64,000 nt of DNA from Ignavibacteriota bacterium (GTDB taxonomy: Bacteria > Bacteroidota > Ignavibacteria > Ignavibacteriales > Melioribacteraceae): assembly GCA_016716225.1 (NCBI GenBank), contig JADJWT010000001.1:3420501-3484500 (forward strand), in the 5' to 3' direction. The notes beneath the pieces were generated by a model. It worked only from the letters and a program-made list of their open reading frames with translations, ran no database searches and was not told the origin of the DNA. Shown one piece after another: positions 62,178-64,000 of this stretch (its first letter is position 1; each line of letters starts with the position of its first letter). Made by a program: the position numbers and the translations under genes.

Positions 62178-62675
62178 TTAATTTAATTTATTTTTTAATT
62201 TCAGCAGCGGTTCCCATGTTGGGTCCGTTTCTTCATTTTTACAATTACATTTTTCTAAATTTAAATTCACTCCGCAAGAGTAACACAAACCTTTACAATC
62301 ATCTTCACATAATTTTTTCAATGGAATTGAAAGATTTGCATAATCAATTACATCATTCGTAATATCTATTTTATCTTCTTTTGAAGAAATAAAATATACA
62401 TTTGCGCTATCAACAATTTCTTTTTTTTCAAATAAATATACAAGTGAAAATTCAGAATTTAATTTTGTTTTATATTCAGCATTACATCTATCGCAGATAA
62501 ATTGCGCGGGAATTGTTAAATTACAATTGAGAATTATTTGATGTATGGATTTATCCATCATGCAGACTAAATTCAATTTATCAATGAACGGTTCACCAAG
62601 TTGAAGTTCACTAATTGATTTTTCAAATTCAATTTTGTGTACACCAACCGGAAAATTGGTGATTTTAATAATCAT
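62178..62675 (-). CDS. DUF177 (YceD-like) protein
   Basis: This 165-residue protein has the N-terminal motif VGVHKIEFEKSISELQLGEP. A middle Cys pair is in FICDRCNAEYKTKLNSEF. The C-terminal Cys-rich region LCEDDCKGLCYSCGVNLNLEKCNCK and the end TDPTWEPLLKLKNKL are both typical of YceD. Family members occur next to rpmF and are implicated in 23S rRNA or 50S maturation. It is the first gene of the fatty-acid operon here, 20 bp upstream of rpmF. Confidence 0.94.
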   Translation of the reverse strand: MIIKITNFPVGVHKIEFEKSISELQLGEPFIDKLNLVCMMDKSIHQIILNCNLTIPAQFICDRCNAEYKTKLNSEFSLVYLFEKKEIVDSANVYFISSKEDKIDITNDVIDYANLSIPLKKLCEDDCKGLCYSCGVNLNLEKCNCKNEETDPTWEPLLKLKNKLN

Positions 62676-62793
62676 ACTTATTCAAAAAAATATAGTTTTG
62701 AAATATATAAAGTGTATTTTTGATAAGCAAGATATGAAATCCTAACAATTTATGAATATAATATGATGTTTTACTTCAATAAATTCAATTTTT

Positions 62794-63684
62794 ATGCTTA
62801 AAATTAGAAATATTTCAAAGTACTTTTCTTCTAAAACTGTTGTTGATAATCTTTCTTTCGAAGTCAATAAAGGAAGAATTTTCGGTTTAATTGGTCCAAA
62901 TGGAGCCGGTAAAACTACAACTTTGAGAATTATTCTTAATATTTTAATTTCAGCTTCCGGTGAAATAATTTTTGAAGGAAACAAACTTGATCAAAAATAT
63001 CTAAATATTACTGGATATCTTCCCGAGGAAAGAGGTTTGTATCCAAAAAGTAATGTTGTTAATACATTAACTTATTTAGCAGAATTAAAAGGAAAATCTC
63101 GATCTGAATCTCTAAAATTATGCAATTTTTGGTTAGATAGACTGAATTTATCCGAATATAAAAATTATCATCTCGAAGAACTTTCTAAAGGAAATCAGCA
63201 AAAGGTTCAATTTATCGCCTCAATTCAACATAATCCCAAAATTTTAATCTTAGATGAACCTTTTTCCGGATTTGATCCGTTAAACCAAACAATTTTCACG
63301 GAAATTATTAATGAAATGAAAGATGAAAAGTACATTATTCTTTCAACTCATTTAATGGATTTGGCAGAAAAACTTTGCGATGATTTTCTTTTAATAAATC
63401 AAGGGAAAGAAGTTTTAAAAGGTGATTTGGAAAAAATTCTTAATTCTCATCAAAAAAATATTTATGAAATTGAAAGCAAAAATCCATTCAACTATGATTT
63501 AATAAAAAATTTGGGCGGAGTAGAAATTTTAGATTTTTCTGAAAATAAATTTCTGGTTGATTTGAAAGAAAATAATTCGGATGAATTTCTAAAATTTTTG
63601 GTTTCACAAAATTCAATTACCACTTTTACAAAAAAAAATCCTTCTTTGCATGAATTATTTATTTCCCAAGTTGAAGGAAAGTAA
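62794..63684 (+). CDS. ABC transporter ATP-binding protein
   Basis: The 296-residue protein has Walker A GLIGPNGAGKTTTLR near residue 34, the signature LSKGNQQKVQFIAS near 128, and Walker B ILILDEPFSGFDPLNQ near 150. A switch His is in LSTHLMDLAEKL. The C-terminal ~80 residues match the DUF4162 domain of NatA-like ATPases. It powers the permease encoded just downstream, probably an ABC-2-type exporter such as Na+ or drug efflux. It is divergent from the DUF177 gene, separated by 118 bp. Confidence 0.93.
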   Translation: MLKIRNISKYFSSKTVVDNLSFEVNKGRIFGLIGPNGAGKTTTLRIILNILISASGEIIFEGNKLDQKYLNITGYLPEERGLYPKSNVVNTLTYLAELKGKSRSESLKLCNFWLDRLNLSEYKNYHLEELSKGNQQKVQFIASIQHNPKILILDEPFSGFDPLNQTIFTEIINEMKDEKYIILSTHLMDLAEKLCDDFLLINQGKEVLKGDLEKILNSHQKNIYEIESKNPFNYDLIKNLGGVEILDFSENKFLVDLKENNSDEFLKFLVSQNSITTFTKKNPSLHELFISQVEGK

Positions 63685-63685
63685 A

Positions 63686-64000
63686 ATGAATAAATTACTA
63701 ACAATTGCAAAATGGGAATTTTTTGAAAAAATTAAACGCAAAAGTTTTATAATTTCTACAATTATGATGCCTTTCATTGTTTTACTTTTCAGTTTACTTC
63801 CCTCCTTTTTAATTAATAAAGGAAATGATTTTCCGCTGCCAATCGGAATTTTAGATTTTTCAAATAAATATGGGAAAAATTTTTCCGATGAATTAATGCA
63901 AAATTCTCTTCCAAACAATCAGCCGGCTTTTTTTGCATTTAATTTGGCACAAATTTCCAAAAACAAAAATGAAATTTTAAAATATGCTGATGATAAAGTT
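63686..64000 (+). CDS. ABC-2-type permease, N-terminal part only
   Basis: The frame opens at ATG 63686, 1 bp after the ATPase gene stop, and stays open for 105 codons to the window edge. It begins MNKLLTIAKWEFFEKIKRKS, then has the first hydrophobic helix FIISTIMMPFIVLLFSLLPSF. A periplasmic-type stretch with PIGILDFSNKYGKNF follows. This matches the start of NatB-like permeases paired with NatA-type ATPases. The rest lies outside the window. Confidence 0.85.
   Translation, partial: MNKLLTIAKWEFFEKIKRKSFIISTIMMPFIVLLFSLLPSFLINKGNDFPLPIGILDFSNKYGKNFSDELMQNSLPNNQPAFFAFNLAQISKNKNEILKYADDKV

Noticed and set aside
1..64000. tRNA, rRNA, CRISPR, insertion sequences, prophage, riboswitches
   Set aside because: I looked in every intergenic gap for cloverleaf ends, repeated spacers, transposase motifs and terminal repeats and found none that I could support.

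Overview
The window is a very AT-rich bacterial chromosome segment with densely packed genes. The gene content points to an anaerobic or facultative member of the FCB superphylum, most like Ignavibacteria. Supporting features are two TonB-dependent receptors with carboxypeptidase-like N-terminal domains, many lipoproteins, a GlmU-like protein of the Bacteroidota type, FUN14, PduS/PduT, and frequent TTG/GTG starts. This placement is an inference from gene content; no rRNA or tRNA gene is present. I saw no insertion sequence, prophage, CRISPR array or broken gene. The genes at both ends are cut by the window. LAYOUT: 1-10100 (+) holds a cut peptide transporter, nagB, a GlmU-like protein, an RqcH-type NFACT protein, a rhodanese/MauE pair, a divergent GT9 protein, a 54-residue Cys-containing protein, two lipoproteins, a DCC thioredoxin-like protein, a RidA-superfamily protein, a homocysteine methyltransferase and ispE. 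10121-24863 (-) is the most unusual part: two complete sets of trimeric [FeFe]-hydrogenase genes (hydC2-hydB2-hydA2 and hydC1-hydB1-hydA1). Between them lie three signalling genes: a receiver, a receiver-PAS-histidine kinase, and a second receiver. A membrane histidine kinase, a TonB receptor and an EamA transporter follow. A strong stem-loop after hydA1 probably separates the hydrogenase transcript from the kinase/TonB part. 25119-26117 (+) is a cation diffusion facilitator, divergent from the hydrogenases across a 255-bp region with three inverted repeats. 26125-36955 holds purE, an adhesin-like lipoprotein, ppa and a TraB-family protein, then a leftward run of an M64 peptidase, a SpoIIE-type phosphatase, pduS and pduT, then pyrE and clpC. 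37219-50066 (+) holds floA, a helicase, a GT2 enzyme, a nucleoside salvage operon (cdd-tdk-nupC-PNP), a second TonB receptor with its upstream partner, and a Kef-type antiporter. 50085-62675 (-) holds rsmE, FUN14, a BamA-like protein, a CoA-binding protein, gcvP and the fatty-acid operon DUF177-rpmF-plsX-fabH-fabD-fabG-acpP-fabF-rnc. 62794-64000 (+) starts an ABC exporter operon. HOW IT FITS: the hydrogenases would let the cell reoxidise NADH, and possibly reduced ferredoxin, as H2. HydB1, HydB2 and PduS all belong to the NuoF/51-kDa flavoprotein superfamily, so NADH-linked redox modules are concentrated within about 16 kb. The two HydB proteins differ sharply in cluster content and the two HydA proteins differ at one key H-cluster position, so the two complexes probably have different roles. 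The intervening receiver and kinase genes suggest redox- or H2-responsive control of one or both. H-cluster maturation genes (hydE, hydF, hydG) and the other microcompartment shell genes are not in the window.
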